DNA of 64,000 nt from Phascolomyces articulosus. Taxonomy: Eukaryota > Mucoromycota > Mucoromycetes > Mucorales > Lichtheimiaceae. Every line of letters begins with the position of its first letter. The stretch's first letter is position 1. This document shows positions 1-12,300 of the stretch, in pieces. Made by a program: the position numbers and the translations under genes. The notes under the pieces are model-generated. The model was not told the DNA's origin. It did no database searches and saw nothing but the letters and a program-made list of their open reading frames with translations. The stretch is from contig JAIXMP010000018.1 of NCBI GenBank assembly GCA_025677815.1, positions 124,001-188,000 on the forward strand. The letters run 5' to 3'.

Positions 1-1611
1 TTCTCCAGAGACTCGTCCCTTTTCTTCCTCTTCTTCACTGGTGATAGCGCCATAAGCTACACTACTTCGATTACTAGCAATCTCTTCTGATTTCTTGACA
101 TTGTCGTCACTTTGATCAGTATCATCGTGATGGTGAAGGACATCGGATGCGAGTATATTATTATTGTGACCACTGGAGATAAGCTAATAAATAAACAAAA
201 CAAGAGTGAGTTTGTTTGCTTTGTCTTTTCCTTAAAAAATTGATTCTTTATCTAATTGTATAAATTACCTCTGGTGACGAAAACAACGGTGTATCATCTG
301 GTGTTCGAATACTATCCAAAGAATGCCGTCGTTGAAACTGTAATTTGCTGGGATGTTTATGATTCGGTGACGAAGTAGAAGGAGCAATCATTTTAGCTGC
401 TTCGGAGGATGTACGTCGATGTTGTTGTTGTTGGGGTAACTGCTGACTTGCTATGCCTTTTTGTTTCATTGCCATAGGAGTGGAAAACTTTCGATGGATA
501 TGCTGATTCATACCATCATCGGAACTCGATTCACTTGTGGGAGCAGCTACACTGATAGGATGATGATGAGCAGACATGAATTGTTTGGTTGTATCTATAA
601 TTATATTGGATCCACCACTTCCTGTGGTCGTGGTTGTCATGGCACTACTGTTATTACTGCTATGATGGCTTCCATCACGTATCATGAACGAGGCTTCATT
701 GTTCTCCAACGACATCGTTCGATTTTTTCCTTTGTCACGTTTAATTAAATGTTTATACCAAGATCGTCGATTCTCATTGGTACTACCTAAATTGTTGGTA
801 TTTCTGTTGGAGGGGGATGGTGTGGATACAGAAGGTCGTGTAGGTGATGGATAGTTATTATTAACATTACTACTGTTATTGTTGTTGTTGTTATTCAAGG
901 TCGATGTAGATATAGTAGGTAAATGCTCAGTACTCGAAAATGTTCGATCCTCTTTTGGTTTCACACGGCGATGGTGATGATGATATTTATGGCTACTACT
1001 ATTACTACCGCCACTACTACTGGTATTGGTCGTACGATCGGGCAAATGAGCTGTCATCTTTGTTAAATTGAGAATATCTTCATTGGATACAGCTAGTAAT
1101 TCCTTGGCTATTATAAAAAACAGAAATTAATTTCATCATTTAATATATATGTTTCATATTGGGAAAAATCATGCACACACGAATACTCACCTTTTTGCTG
1201 CTGTTGTTGAGAATCATGGATAGTATTCTTTGTCACTTTTTCTTTTCCTTTCTTTTTCAATGATACTTCAATGCCTGGTTGAGTCGTTGTTCGAGACATC
1301 TGTTGTTGTTGATGATGACTATCGTGACTACGACTATTACTACCGCTACTATGACTACTACTACTCGTGGTCGTTTTTTCAGATACAGTGGTTGCCCCAT
1401 ATTCTAACCATCCGCGTGACCCTTCGACTGCAAAAGGATCACTAGTGGTTGTTATTGTTGCTGCTGCCGACGTCGACGACTTGGGTTGTTCTTCTTTCGA
1501 CATGGAGGTCGTTGGTTTTATTGTAGGAGATAATGGGGGTGAAGAAGGATCGGGTCGCTGTGAAATGTTTCTCCAGTGATCCAATTCATTCAAATATCGA
1601 TGGGGTTGCAT
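1..1611 (-). CDS. Unrecognised Ser/Asn/His-rich low-complexity protein, 3' end cut by window
   Basis: Three exons read from right to left: 1611-1191, 1107-269 and 183-1. The introns have GT-AG ends (CTCACC at 1186-1191 is the complemented donor; CTA at 1108-1110 and 184-186 are complemented acceptors), and the frame stays open across both joins. The ATG at 1611 is directly preceded by an in-frame TGA, which supports this start. At least 480 residues are present and the product continues past base 1. It begins MQPHRYLNELDHWRNISQRP, followed by Ser/Thr-rich sequence, a Gln run, a short ordered stretch (KELLAVSNEDILNLTKM) across the first junction, then Asn, His and Ser tracts, and acidic sequence near the left edge. 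No catalytic domain is visible. It is probably a disordered scaffold or regulatory protein; the function is not inferred. Confidence 0.6.
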
Positions 1612-2579
1612 TCAACACTACGTCCACTAACTACTACGACTAACACGGGCACAAGAACTGAAAAAATTAAAGTGAGAGATATTTTATGAAAAAAAGGAAC
1701 TTGAATTCTTTCATAAGAATGTTGAGTGCACACGCACCCTTTTATCACTTGATCAAGAGAATTCAGCATAATTTCATTGGCCCTATATAACATATCCGGA
1801 GTTTAAAAAATATACTGCTTGCTCGATAAGTCTTGTTGACTTGTCTATATTGATATAAATATCTGACTTTTACCACTTTATCTTGTTTATGAGTACATCG
1901 TGAGATGCACCCGCATCACGGAGAGAATATAAATAGATAAAATGCAATAATGTATGTGTTTTTTTCAGTATTCGGGACATGATACAGCCTCTACCCCTTA
2001 TTGTTTACTCAATGAAAACTTCCATCGCACCAGATGGGTATATAGCTGACACGGAAGTGCTGGGCATGCTCGTTCAGGGCGTTTAACCCATAGACGCTCC
2101 TTGTTAAAAATGTATCTCATTAGTATATATAACATAACTTTCAATCTATTTAGAACTAATATAAAATCTCATCGTATATTATGTATTATATTATACCTTA
2201 CCATAATAGCAGTGAGGGAAGTCCAAATATATTACGTATCCACTAACAGTATTTTTTTTTATCAATGATTTGCGGTTCACCATCTAAAAGAATTATAACA
2301 CAATGCAACTTAAGTTATCATGTTATAGGCGGAAGACTATTGCTCAAATACTATTTTTGATCCCTTCCTCCAACAAGTAATACAAGTAAAATCCAAATGA
2401 GTTATTTTTCCTTTCATTAGACATAGATACAGCTACTTTTTTAAATTCATTTTGTCTGCTTTAAGCCTTATTTTGGTTGATCCAACTAGCTACACGAGAT
2501 TCATGAAATATGGTAGGGAAGGTTGCCTAGTTTGACAAGACGTACTGCACATGCTACAATAAGAAAGAACCTCAAGGAA
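1612..2579. other. Intergenic, no gene seen
   Basis: AT-rich spacer upstream of the minus-strand gene. An upstream exon for that gene is conceivable: around 1738-1793 minus there is an open stretch followed by a possible GTGCGTG donor, with TTTTTCAG near 1660, but nothing confirms it. No RNA gene or repeat boundary was found before 2580. Confidence 0.4.
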
Positions 2580-2749
2580 ATGCTTTTTATAAACTTTCTC
2601 ATTTTAATAACGTATTGGTGAACAGTAGCACTCATGAATCAATATAAGAACGCATAATCACAACAATGATAATGAATTTATATGTCATTGTAAATAACAA
2701 TGTATTTTTATTATTTGAAATTATATAAAGTTACGAGCGATACTTCTTA
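2580..2749 (-). repeat. Left half of a ~240-bp dispersed repeat, split by a transposon
   Basis: This stretch, from ATGCTTTTTATAAAC to CGAGCGATACTTCTTA, is the reverse complement of about 58733-58902 with scattered mismatches. The remainder of the same repeat resumes at 5479, on the far side of the Harbinger-type element, so the element inserted into a pre-existing repeat copy. Confidence 0.8.
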
Positions 2750-2967
2750 GTGCACCCCCAACCGTCGTGCTAAATGCTAAATTTGGGATTAGAATTAGAA
2801 AATTTTGTGCGTGCTATTCTACATGCTAATTGTAAATTTAGAATTTTTCGGACCTTCTGTGCTAAAATTGGCATGGCATAAGCACGCGTGCTAAATAATA
2901 AAATACAGGACAGCCATTGAGAATTATAAGTTCCTTCTCCCTTTTATTTTCTGAAATCTCGCTCGAA

Positions 2968-3880
2968 ATGACCGAAAACAACAGCAACAACAATGCCACT
3001 ACCACTAAAATCCCTTCTTCCAGTTGCGGAAATAACTGGTCAAAAAAGGAAGTCCAAGCATTGTGCGAAGCTTGGGTTGAGATGACTTTGGATAGTGTCA
3101 GAGGCACTGACCAAAAAGAAACTAACAACAAGGACCAAGACGACAGCTTCTGGGGCAGAGTTTCGGATAATTTCCACATTAGAGTGGGAGACAAAACTGT
3201 TCGAACTACTGCTGTCTCAGTTCGAGTGGATGGGGTGCCATCCAAAAAGAGGTGTCCCGCTTCTGTGCCCAAATGGCGAAGTTGGAAAATAAAAGCGGTG
3301 TACTGAGTAGTCTTTGATATGGATAGCAACAGCAGTATACACAGTACTTACTATGAATATGCTTTATTCAAGCTGAAGATTGCTGGAGAAAAATAAGAAA
3401 AAAAAGAAAAACTTCTTTCAAGTTTGAACAGTGTTATGACATTCTCCATGATGAAGAAAAGTTCAAGCTTCGTTACTTGGGAACAGCGAGTAACGAAATT
3501 CTCAACGAAGAGGGGTGCACTGCTCGCCCAATTGGCCGCAAAGCAGCAAAAAAAAGAGGTGCAAGGAGCGGCATCAACAAAAAAGAACCGCCGACGATGA
3601 CAACCTTGCCAAGATTGTGGAGATTGAGCGCAAGCAGTATGAGCTTTCAGTCGAAAGATATAAAAGGGAAAAGGAGATGGCTCAAGCCGAAATAATGGCA
3701 CAGAACCTCGAGGGGATGGATGAGTTCACCCGTGTCTACTTTTTGGCACGTAAGAAAAGGGTGTTGCGGGAGTTCCTCGAAGCCGAGAAAGAGGAAGAAG
3801 AAGCTCGTGCTCGCTTACTCAAGTGCCACGGGATAGAGATGACGAAGTCATTGAATCCGATAATGAATAAATTTTTTTAA
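2968..3880 (+). pseudogene. Harbinger-associated SANT/Myb-like DNA-binding protein, frameshifted
   Basis: In two-gene Harbinger elements a Myb/SANT-like protein binds DNA and helps import or recruit the transposase. Here the ATG at 2968 opens a frame with the SANT-like core (NWSKKEVQALCEAWVEM, then DSFWGRVSDNFH). Near 3215-3235 homology jumps to another frame that reads GWGAIQKEVSRFCAQMAKLE, and near 3390-3420 there is a further stop and frame change before FKFEQCYDILHDEEKFK. Around 3570-3600 it shifts again, into a charged coiled-coil tail (IVEIERKQYELSVERYKREK) that ends at 3880. The layout, SANT domain plus a C-terminal EVE-type helix, matches plant and fungal NAM-associated/GST-T3-like Harbinger partners. 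At least three disruptions make it a pseudogene unless unseen introns repair the frame. Confidence 0.75.
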
Positions 3881-4168
3881 AAGAAACATATTATACAAAC
3901 CTTCTTTAAACAAAATGCTTAGCTGATCCTATTAATCCCATCAATTAATTGCGCAAAAAGTTTATTTATGATCCAGTGCATTTGGATATATAATTTTTTT
4001 TTAAAAAAATCATTTCCTGTTTCCCTCATGCTCCCAAAGGTGTTGGATAAGATCATCTTTGTCTGATGATGAACGGTTTTATCCTCAATTTGTCGATAAC
4101 GGTCGAGATATTCCCGAAGTACTACTGGATTCTTTTCAGGTACTAAACGACTTACAGATCCTTACAGT

Positions 4169-5348
4169 CTAGTTCTTCTTCATTCTTTTTCTTTCATTTG
4201 CAACAATCATATTGTGCAATATGATGCACGCCTTCACCACAATAGCAAGTGCGTTGCGGTCCCATAGCCTGGCTGGATGTCGGATCACAGCGAATCGTTG
4301 TTGTAAAATACCAAAACAGCGTTCGACATTCTTTCGGTATGATTCTTGTTTCTCTGCAAAAAGCTGTATATACATACATACAATATATAAATGGTTCTGT
4401 ACACATATGAAGTTTTTATTACCTTCTTCTTTTTATCAGTAGGATAAGGGATGGTGTCAATAAACATTGCATATGGCGGATATATGCCATCCACCAAATA
4501 ATAACCTTTGTCGTATTGATTACCGTTGACAGTGAACTTAACCTCGGACATTTCACCGGAAGCAACAGCTCTGAAAAGTGGCGAGTATTTCAAAACGTTG
4601 ATATCATTGAGAGATCCAGGAGGACCAAAAAAGGCATGCCAGATCCAGGTCTCATAGTTGGCCACTACTTCCAGAATTATCGTTGCGACTTTCTCTTTCC
4701 CTTGATACTGGCCTTTCCAAGCAGTAGGACAGTTTTTCCATTTCCAATGCATACAGTCAAGTGATCCCAACATACCTGGAAACCCACGTTCTTCATTATG
4801 AGAAAGAACACGTTTGGCGTCTTCCTCATCTGGGGCCTGAAGGTACTCAGCACCATACATTGTGATAATGGCTTCACAAAAATACTTTAAGCTTTCCAGG
4901 GCAGTACTTCCACCTATACGAAGATATTCATCTACTGAATCAGCAGAAGTACCATAAGCGAGTTGTCGTATAGCAGCAGTGGCTTTTTGGTGTGCTGATA
5001 AACCAGGTTTCTTTTTTACGTCAAGCCTTTGGGTAAAGTACCAGCGCTTATTTCTCAAGTATTCGACTATTTTTTTAAACAAATTGCTCGACATTCGGAA
5101 ACGAAGACGAAAAGTTACTCGGGATACACAGGATTAGGCGCAAAATAATCGGCAATGAGTCTCTCATGACCTTCTGCATGGTCTCGTTCAATGACCAAAT
5201 GGTTGGGTACAGAACCCCCTCGATGCTTAGGTTCCTCATCATCATTATCCTTTATCGCCCGAACAATGTGTAACACTCTAGGAACTCGGAGACGGTCACG
5301 TTCAGCATCTTCAGCGAACATTTTCTTAAGTTTTTCTGAATTGTTCAT
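4169..5348 (-). pseudogene. PIF/Harbinger DDE transposase with one frameshift
   Basis: The start is at 5348. The first frame runs to the TAA at 5115-5117 after a PNPVYPE stretch, while homology continues one frame over as VTFRLRFRMSSNLFKKIVEY, so a single-base lesion lies near 5110-5120. The rest is intact: a GT-AG intron at 4364-4422, then the final exon to 4169. The DDE nuclease triad is visible: D in SLDCMHWKWKNCP, D in GPPGSLNDINVL, and E in NVERCFGILQQRF, followed by the family-typical CIILHNMIV helix. Apart from the frameshift the protein looks full length (about 390 residues). A sequencing error at that site would make it an intact transposase; the partner gene's several lesions argue for real decay. 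Confidence 0.85.
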
Positions 5349-5478
5349 GATTTAAAATATATAAAAAAGTAAAGGAAAATTTAAACGTGTGTGAAGCTTC
5401 TATATTGAGATTCAAAACTAGCAGATTTTTTTATTTAGAATTATAATTTCGCATAACGGTTGGGGATGCTCTATAGCA

Positions 5479-5540
5479 GCCATGTCATTTTTAAAGACAT
5501 GTTGCCCAGCAAATATCAACGAGAGGTCATATTCCCAAAA
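5479..5540 (-). repeat. Right half of the dispersed repeat interrupted by the Harbinger element
   Basis: GCCATGTCATTTTTAAAGAC and the following AGCAAATATCAACG / AGAGGTCAT / ATTCCCAAAA blocks match the complement of 58661-58732, continuing the repeat left off at 2749. An indel of roughly 10 bp separates the copies near 5530. Confidence 0.75.
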
Positions 5541-6152
5541 TGATCATATACAGTTTATAACTGGTAAAAATTCTACATTGAACAATAGATTCTAGTGGTT
5601 ATTGCAAAAATTCATATTTATAGTACACGTATGCTTCAGGTATATATCCAACGCGTTTATTTACTGAATCTATTATATCCGTTTCATGCTTCATGATGCT
5701 CCAGATCAGTGGTTTATATTATATACCTATGTATCAAAGAGAAGAGAAAGAAGAAAAGGCAAGGGACAATAAATGGCTACCTCATCATTACTACTATCAT
5801 TGCTATTTCGTAGTGTTGCTCCCACTCAAAACCCAAACATTGACTGGAAAAAAAAAATAGATTTTTAAGAAAGCTTTTTATTAGAGTAGTACTAAATGGT
5901 TTATTTTTTTATGAAAAGATATTAGGGATAAGATGTTTTTGGATTCATCATCATGATGACATATTTGAAACATGTGTATATATGCGAATAAGAATTTGGT
6001 GTAGATATAGCAAATAGAAAAGAATTAAAAGGAAAATGATTTGTTTTTTTCTTCAGAGCAATTAAAGATAAAAAGGATAGTACTACAAAGAAATTAATCG
6101 TGTTATTGAAAAAGGTGGGTGAAAGAAATTGTTTTTTTATTTTTTTATTTTA
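5541..6152. other. Intergenic, 3' side of the histone gene
   Basis: AT-rich sequence with no supportable open frame. It holds the presumed 3' UTR of the H2A gene just left of 6153 and simple A/T runs. No repeat unit was recognised. Confidence 0.4.
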
Positions 6153-6548
6153 TTACAATTCTGAAGATGGTCCAGCAGCCTTCTTCTTGATCTTGGGAAG
6201 TAAACTTGCATGGATATTTGGAAGCACACCGCCTCGTGCGATAGTAACATGGTTAAGTAACTTGTTTAACTCTTCGTCGTTTCGAACAGCCAATTGAACA
6301 TGGCGTGGCATGATTCGTGCTCTCTTGTTATCACGAACAGCATTACAAGCCAGTTCAAGGAGTTCCGCAACCAAGTATTCCAGGACAGCCGCCAAAAAGA
6401 CAGGAGCACTACTACCGATATTTTTGGCAGATTGATCTTGACGAAGAAAACTATGAATTCGACTTACAGGGAATTGGAGACCGGCCTTGGTTGAACGCAA
6501 CTGCCTATTTGCCTTGATTTTTGGACTAGTTTTACCAGTAGTAGACAT
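6153..6548 (-). CDS. Divergent histone H2A variant lacking the C-terminal SQ motif
   Basis: A single 131-residue exon; the ATG at 6548 gives [20 protein letters not shown] before the fold. The histone fold is clear: [15 protein letters not shown], then [40 protein letters not shown], and [13 protein letters not shown] as docking domain. H2A pairs with H2B in the nucleosome. Acidic-patch positions (EYLVAE, ELAC, NDEE) look kept. Departures from canonical fungal H2A are many: GRVHRLL becomes SRIHSFL, the L1 loop reads [12 protein letters not shown], a Cys sits in ELACNAV, and the tail ends GPSSEL where fungal H2A normally ends in SQEL, the DNA-damage phosphorylation motif. The N-tail is also atypical. 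It is not H2A.Z by its docking region. No adjacent H2B is seen. Function as a specialised variant is inference. Confidence 0.9.
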   Translation of the reverse strand: MSTTGKTSPKIKANRQLRSTKAGLQFPVSRIHSFLRQDQSAKNIGSSAPVFLAAVLEYLVAELLELACNAVRDNKRARIMPRHVQLAVRNDEELNKLLNHVTIARGGVLPNIHASLLPKIKKKAAGPSSEL

Positions 6549-6728
6549 GACTTTAAAAAGGAAAATAAAAAGGGTTTTAATGGTTGAGTGAAAAGAAAGA
6601 AAAAGAAAGATGGACGTGTCATTTTTTTTATATTCATACAAATTTTGACAGTAGAAAAGGGGTCGAGTGACTTTATCATTTACGATTGCCGATCCAATTA
6701 AATTGATTTTTTAAAATGGGCATTGATA

Positions 6729-9092
6729 TCACACACGCATTAAAAGGTATGATGATGGATAGAAAGAGAATCTCCATACTACTTCCTTCAATTCCGAGTT
6801 ATATATTTGCTTGAGGTCTTGAAAACAAATAGGATTGAGAAGATATACATTCATATATACGTAACAAGAAAAATTTTTGAAATTAAAGGCTAGAAGGACC
6901 GTTGTATATACTTGAGCATTAATTAAATATCGATGTATATATTGGACATGATTATAAATACGGATGAAAGTGAATCTATTTTTTTCTTTGATATGCAAAA
7001 ATACAAAGTGTTTATTATATATATATAGAATCAAATAAAATAGTATTACATAAATCAAGCGAATATGTATAAGATTTATATGAGGAGGAAGTGCTGAACG
7101 TGCATGGTATTCAGTCATATACAAAATGTTGGCGAGGCACATATGTTCCACACTCGTATTATTTTCGAATTCATACAATGCATCTAAACTAAGATGAATA
7201 CTATCGAATGAGACTTGTTTCAAACTATTTTTCTCGGCCAGTGCATGAGTGAAATCGCGTAGATCAATCTTCCACGTTGTCAATGTTCCATAGAGTTTGA
7301 TATCACAAAAGTGGCGAATACTTTGAATTCCTTTCAATACAAAATCCATCGTACCATGAAATCATCCCAATTCCATATAGATCAAACAATCCAACAAGGC
7401 AAATAATTGCCTCATATTTGGAATATCACTACCACTCTGTTCGTGCATATCTATTTTACAATCCGTGATACAAAGATGTTCCAATTTACGTAATGATCCA
7501 ATGGCTTGAAATGTATCCATGGTCAAACCAACATCGTGAAAAGAGATCAAGGATAAGGAAGTGAGAGATGGACATTCGTGTAACAGGGATAAAAGATGCA
7601 TTTGTAGGATTGGATTGGATATGGTGGAAGCGTGAATAGATAACCGCGTCATATTCGGCATCGTATTCAAAGTGGCTAATGGAGCCCAATATTCTTGTTG
7701 TTGTATATGAAATAATGCCAGGTCTAATTTCTTCAATGTATAATCATGATGTGTCAAGAACGGTATCACACTGGCACCTGAGCTGATTTGATACAAAAAT
7801 AAACCCTGTAGGCCTTGTGCTTCTCCCTTTGATAATCGATCTATCATCTATCATCTTATCCAGTGTTACATGTTCATCGTATTCTGGATTGTCGATGCTG
7901 GTCAAAGTAATCTTGGGACAATAACGAGAGATCCCTTCCAATGCCAATTCATCATAATGATGTAAAGTAATAGTTTGAATTTCTGGAGATACTTTAAAAA
8001 GGTGCCAAAGGGTATCCCCTGATATGGGGGATAGTTCTGATCCTTGCCATCGAAGATCCATATGCGTCAACCTTGTTTGATCGGGTTCAATGTAAGGTGT
8101 TAACCATGTGGACGATCGATCTGAACAAGAATATTTTAGTTTTCGAATGTTGGTGCACAAACAAAGAATAAAGGATAATGAACAAGCATGGTATCCAAAA
8201 AATTCAACATCCACTTCTTCCAATGTATTGGCTACTTTGCTGAATCCAGGATTATGTAAATTAGAATTCTAAAATTCTATAAAACATAAATTTATTGAAT
8301 AGGGTGTTTACCAGAAGAAAAAAAACCAGAAACAATATACATAAGTACCTGTCGAAATACAAAATTTTCGTAACGATGGAAAATCACTTCAAGTAGTTTC
8401 AAACATTGATCAAAAATAGGTCGTGATGAAGTACCAATGGATAATTCATGAGCAATCCCCAGCAGTAATGCATAGGTAGGAATCGCATTTTGTGGAACAA
8501 GATGGATAGCATAAGTATATTATAGGATAGGGTAATTCAAGGGTCGATCTCGCAATGTTTTAGAAACATGAATACATTCAATGAGTGTTTTTTGAGGTAA
8601 ATGGATGGCAATATTGCAGGCAAGGTCATATGGCAACTCCATTAGAAAATCAGTCTTAAGAGTAGAGGTTCTATGTCGTATCTGAACATTATCATCGCGA
8701 TTGAGTGCAGAGAGCACCTCATAACTGGGATGGGTTTTTTGAATATTACCCATGCCTTGGCGAGTGATATGAATAACATCATCCAGTTGACCACGCTTTG
8801 AATAGACTTCAGCTGCATCCACATATCCAGCAGTATCTTCGGGTGCCATTTGTATGAGCAAGTTCCTGTCGCTCAGTTTTTGTGTTGAATCATTGGTCTC
8901 CATTTCATTATATGAGCGATCGCTCGTCTCTTCCGCCATGTCATGGTGCACTGAGACGTCATTGTCATTGCGCAAGGAAGATGTTGGGTTGCTTGATTCA
9001 CGATCTTGCTGATACTCGAAGCTACTTTCTGCTTGGACTTTAGGTCCAATAGTGTAGTTGTTTTGTTTTGTTGGTTCTATATTATTTGACAT
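6729..9092 (-). pseudogene. F-box / leucine-rich-repeat protein with several disabling mutations
   Basis: F-box proteins recruit substrates to SCF ubiquitin ligases. Reading right to left: an acidic N-terminus from the ATG at 9092, a TPR-like helix pair (AEVYSKRGQLDDVIHITRQG), the F-box (ELPYDLACNIAIHLPQKTL), then LRR-like repeats (SLTSLSLISFHDVG, LRKLEHLCITDC and others). Lesions: an in-frame TAA at about 8520 just after the F-box, with coding continuing in the same frame (HLVPQNAIPTYALLLG); a 7-bp tandem duplication (ATAGATGATAGAT) near 7842-7856 that shifts the frame between the TLDKMID and RLSKGEAQG segments; and an in-frame TGA at about 7360 before MDFVLKGIQSIRHF. A normal GT-AG intron (8269-8348) is kept. 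The left end is uncertain. Related families are large in Mucorales, so loss of one member would be tolerable. Confidence 0.75.
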
Positions 9093-9305
9093 AACATGAA
9101 ATATAGAGAGCAAAAAAAAACTAAACGAGGACAGCGAGTATATAGATTTCATTCCAGGAAAGGAAATCTCTAATAGTATCAGCCATTATTCCTCCAAAAT
9201 AAAATGGGATCAGAAGTAATAGTGTACTGAAAGGAAAAAGAAAGAATAAGATGGATGATTTATTATTTGCTATTATTATTATCATTACTATAATTATAAA
9301 ATTAT

Positions 9306-12300
9306 TCATTGTTGTAATAGTATCATTGAGTATATATACAGTGGTATCATGATATTATCATTTTGACTTGAAAATGCTTCCAATAAACCTATTAAACATG
9401 GAATAAACAAAATGCATTAGTTATAAGTTCGTTGTAGAACGAAATAAGATCCTCATCATGAAATAAATTACCTGTTAATAATGAAGTGATGAAAAAGCTT
9501 CCCCATTCACCTCGACCGACCAAAGTAACATAATGGGATGCGCTGCTAATACCAATTAATGCTGAAGCATACATGATGAGTAAAGAGCTTACATAAACAG
9601 CGACTACAAACGCCATCGTGCCTTCTACTGTCTTTTTGGTACCAGGCCATCGGTGTCGACCTAGCCTTTTGCCTACCAGTGATGCCTATAGATAAAACCA
9701 ATAAGTCATTCTTGATCCATTATTCAGATAACAAATAATATATGTATCTACTTACTGCTGCATCACCAAACCCAAGAGCGACTATACCAGATAATGAAGC
9801 TAAAAGGTTGGAACTATAAATATCGAATGACACATGAGATTATTTTATTCATTTGGATTGTAGCTTCCCAAAGTCCATTCCAAAAAGTCCAAGGACTTAC
9901 CCTCCCAGCCAAACAGGTCCAGCACAACCCAAAAGTAAGTAAATATGGCTCAGAATCACTGGGCCCAAATCACGACTATCAATAAATTCGCTCAAGAACA
10001 TGTGGATACTTTTGCCATAAGGCCATATAGCAAAATAACGCAAATATTCTAAATAAATGAAAACACCCAAGGCCACACCAAAAGCCAATTGAAGAAATGG
10101 GAGCTATATATCAATTTCGTCATTAGTTCGATTATTTCTTTTTTTTGATTTCCCCCTCTAGTTATGATAGTTTTTTTTTTTTTTTTTTTTTTTACCTCAA
10201 AAAGTACACCAGGTGTAAACATAATCACAGCCAGTGCATGGAACAATTTTCGTTTCTTATTCAACGCACTTGTCAACACTTTGGCTTCCACGGGTCCATC
10301 CGAAACACTAAAATCCAGTACCAAGACCCATACAATCACGGTGGTCACCACCGTCAATGCCCAATACACACATAAGAAAAGACGTTGTGGGGACAAGAAG
10401 ACAAAGGAAAGTGTCCAGAAAAAGGGGTCTTGATGCATGATGGCTCGACAAAGAGGAGCAATGGCAAAGATCACAATTCCCATCGTAATACCAAACGTGG
10501 CAAATGCAATAATAATTTTTTTACGTTGAATATCAGACCAAGGAGAAGAGGAAGAAGAGGACGAGGTGGATCGCCAATAAGGTTGTTGTGCCAAATGTCG
10601 AGATCGTTTCATTAATGGATAAGCAAAGATACCAATAAACAACATACCCAAAATGACTGCATGCAATAAGACCGAGACAGGATCCATTTCTTGACGTTTA
10701 ATAAAGCCAGGTGTACGATCAGGGAACATCTGAAAGAAAATAGACACACTAAGGTTAATTTCTTTTGTATCCTTTTTTTTGCATAGAATATTTTGTTTAA
10801 AAACTTACTGTAGCAAAAATATATTCCACTGCACCATAGACAAGGATGGCAATGGCTTCAGATAAAATACACATTTCACCCAATGTAAAACATCGTTTTA
10901 AAGCGACAGTACAAGTATAAAGTGCCCATTGAAATGCTGTCACTGGAATAGCAATCATACTAATAGGCATTCGGCTGAGCACCGGTGTCAATGTGGTAAG
11001 ACGACTTATCCCATGGGTAAAAGCAATAGAAATAATCATGCTTGAAACAAAAAGACCACGTTTTCGGATAATCCGTCGCATCGGCTGAAGGAACCGGTTA
11101 AGAAGCACCAGGATCAAAAAGATCAGGGTCATCAGCAGGACAAGTTCTAGTCTTCCATGCATACGAGCTATATAATTGCATACTTTTCGTCAGATGATTT
11201 TTTTCAGACCTTCTTTCACTCCCCATTCCCTCATTACTATACATATAAAAAAATAATAATAGTCCAATTACTCCTTTATAATCGACAACTTACCATGATG
11301 ATCTGTTTCCATATCACTTTGAGTTACATCCGTCAATTTGGCAATACCGACCATCGGTAATAAAAATGCACCACATAAAAGGCCATCATCTGCATCTAAT
11401 CTATATATCATCATTCAATGATCATGATCAGTACAGAAAAATAAATGTTCTTTTTTATCACATGTTAATTTTTACCTACCTAAATGAGCTTTTACCAGCA
11501 CCGAAAAGACCTAAACACGTTGATGAAAGAGACGATGGATGATCTTTACGTTTCAATCCACCTCCCATTTTGTTATAAAAAGGTACATGGGAGGCTGTTT
11601 CTGAATCAAGTGTATCTGATGAAGTAGTCGTTGTGGTTGCTGTTGCTGTTGTTGTCGTTGTAAATGATCTAACCATTGAAAGTTTTGATTCCGTCTTATT
11701 CACTCGACGTACGCGTGCTGTTTTATGTATTAACATCAACCCTATAGTAAATAAAGCGATCCAGGCTAACAAATAGAATATGAGTCTCAACAAATAATAA
11801 TAAAATTAGTTCCAGACTTTATATACCTGTAAATACATGAGGAGAAGAAGCAAAAACATTTCTTCCACGCCACATGGCCCAAGCAAAAGAACCAATCCAA
11901 AGTATCTTTTCTAATGGTGCTGCTGTGACATTGATGGCAGAATAATCTTGAGGTTGTAAATGTGTTGTCGTCATGCCATGGATGGGTTGTGATGCTGTGT
12001 TATTATTATTATTATTATTTGTTGTTGTTGTACCTAATCGTTTTGATTTTCGTTGTGCACGTTTTCGTCGAATAATCTCGACTGTCAAATCCTCTTCTTC
12101 AACCGACGACGATGAGGCAAACCCTTCGTCTTCCACCTGGTTATTCAGTTTCTTGTACTTGTTCGTATTGAAACGTTGTTTATGGTGAGAATGGCACACT
12201 GAAGAAGAAGAAGAAGGTCGTTTCTTTTGTTGATGTTCTGTTATTGTTATATTATTGGGAGTAGTCGTTTTTTGAAGTGCTTCAAGAATAAGCACAGATG

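Larger units (their letters stand above)
2750..5471. mobile_element. PIF/Harbinger-type DNA transposon (decayed, two-gene)
   Basis: About 2.72 kb long with imperfect terminal inverted repeats: the left end starts GTGCACCCCCAACCGTCGTG and the complement of the right end starts GAGCATCCCCAACCGTTATG. It carries the two genes characteristic of PIF/Harbinger elements, a SANT/Myb-like DNA-binding protein (+) and a DDE transposase (-), convergently oriented. The left flank ends in TTA, the usual TWA-type target; the right flank (TATAGCAG) is altered, so the target duplication is imperfect. The inverted copy of the flanking repeat at 58661-58902 reads straight through TTCTTAGCCATG and acts as an empty-site paralogue. 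Both genes carry frameshifts, so this copy is probably not autonomous. Confidence 0.85.

Noticed and set aside
1590..1793. Minus-strand frame with RANEIMLNSLDQVIKG as an upstream exon, perhaps of a GAT-domain protein
   Set aside because: The similarity is short and rests on memory; the next exon's start codon is preceded by an in-frame stop, and the splice link is not convincing.
9121..9309. Extra C-terminal exon for dolichol kinase
   Set aside because: The conserved Sec59 C-terminus ends naturally at the TGA at 9306-9308; the further frame has no family similarity.
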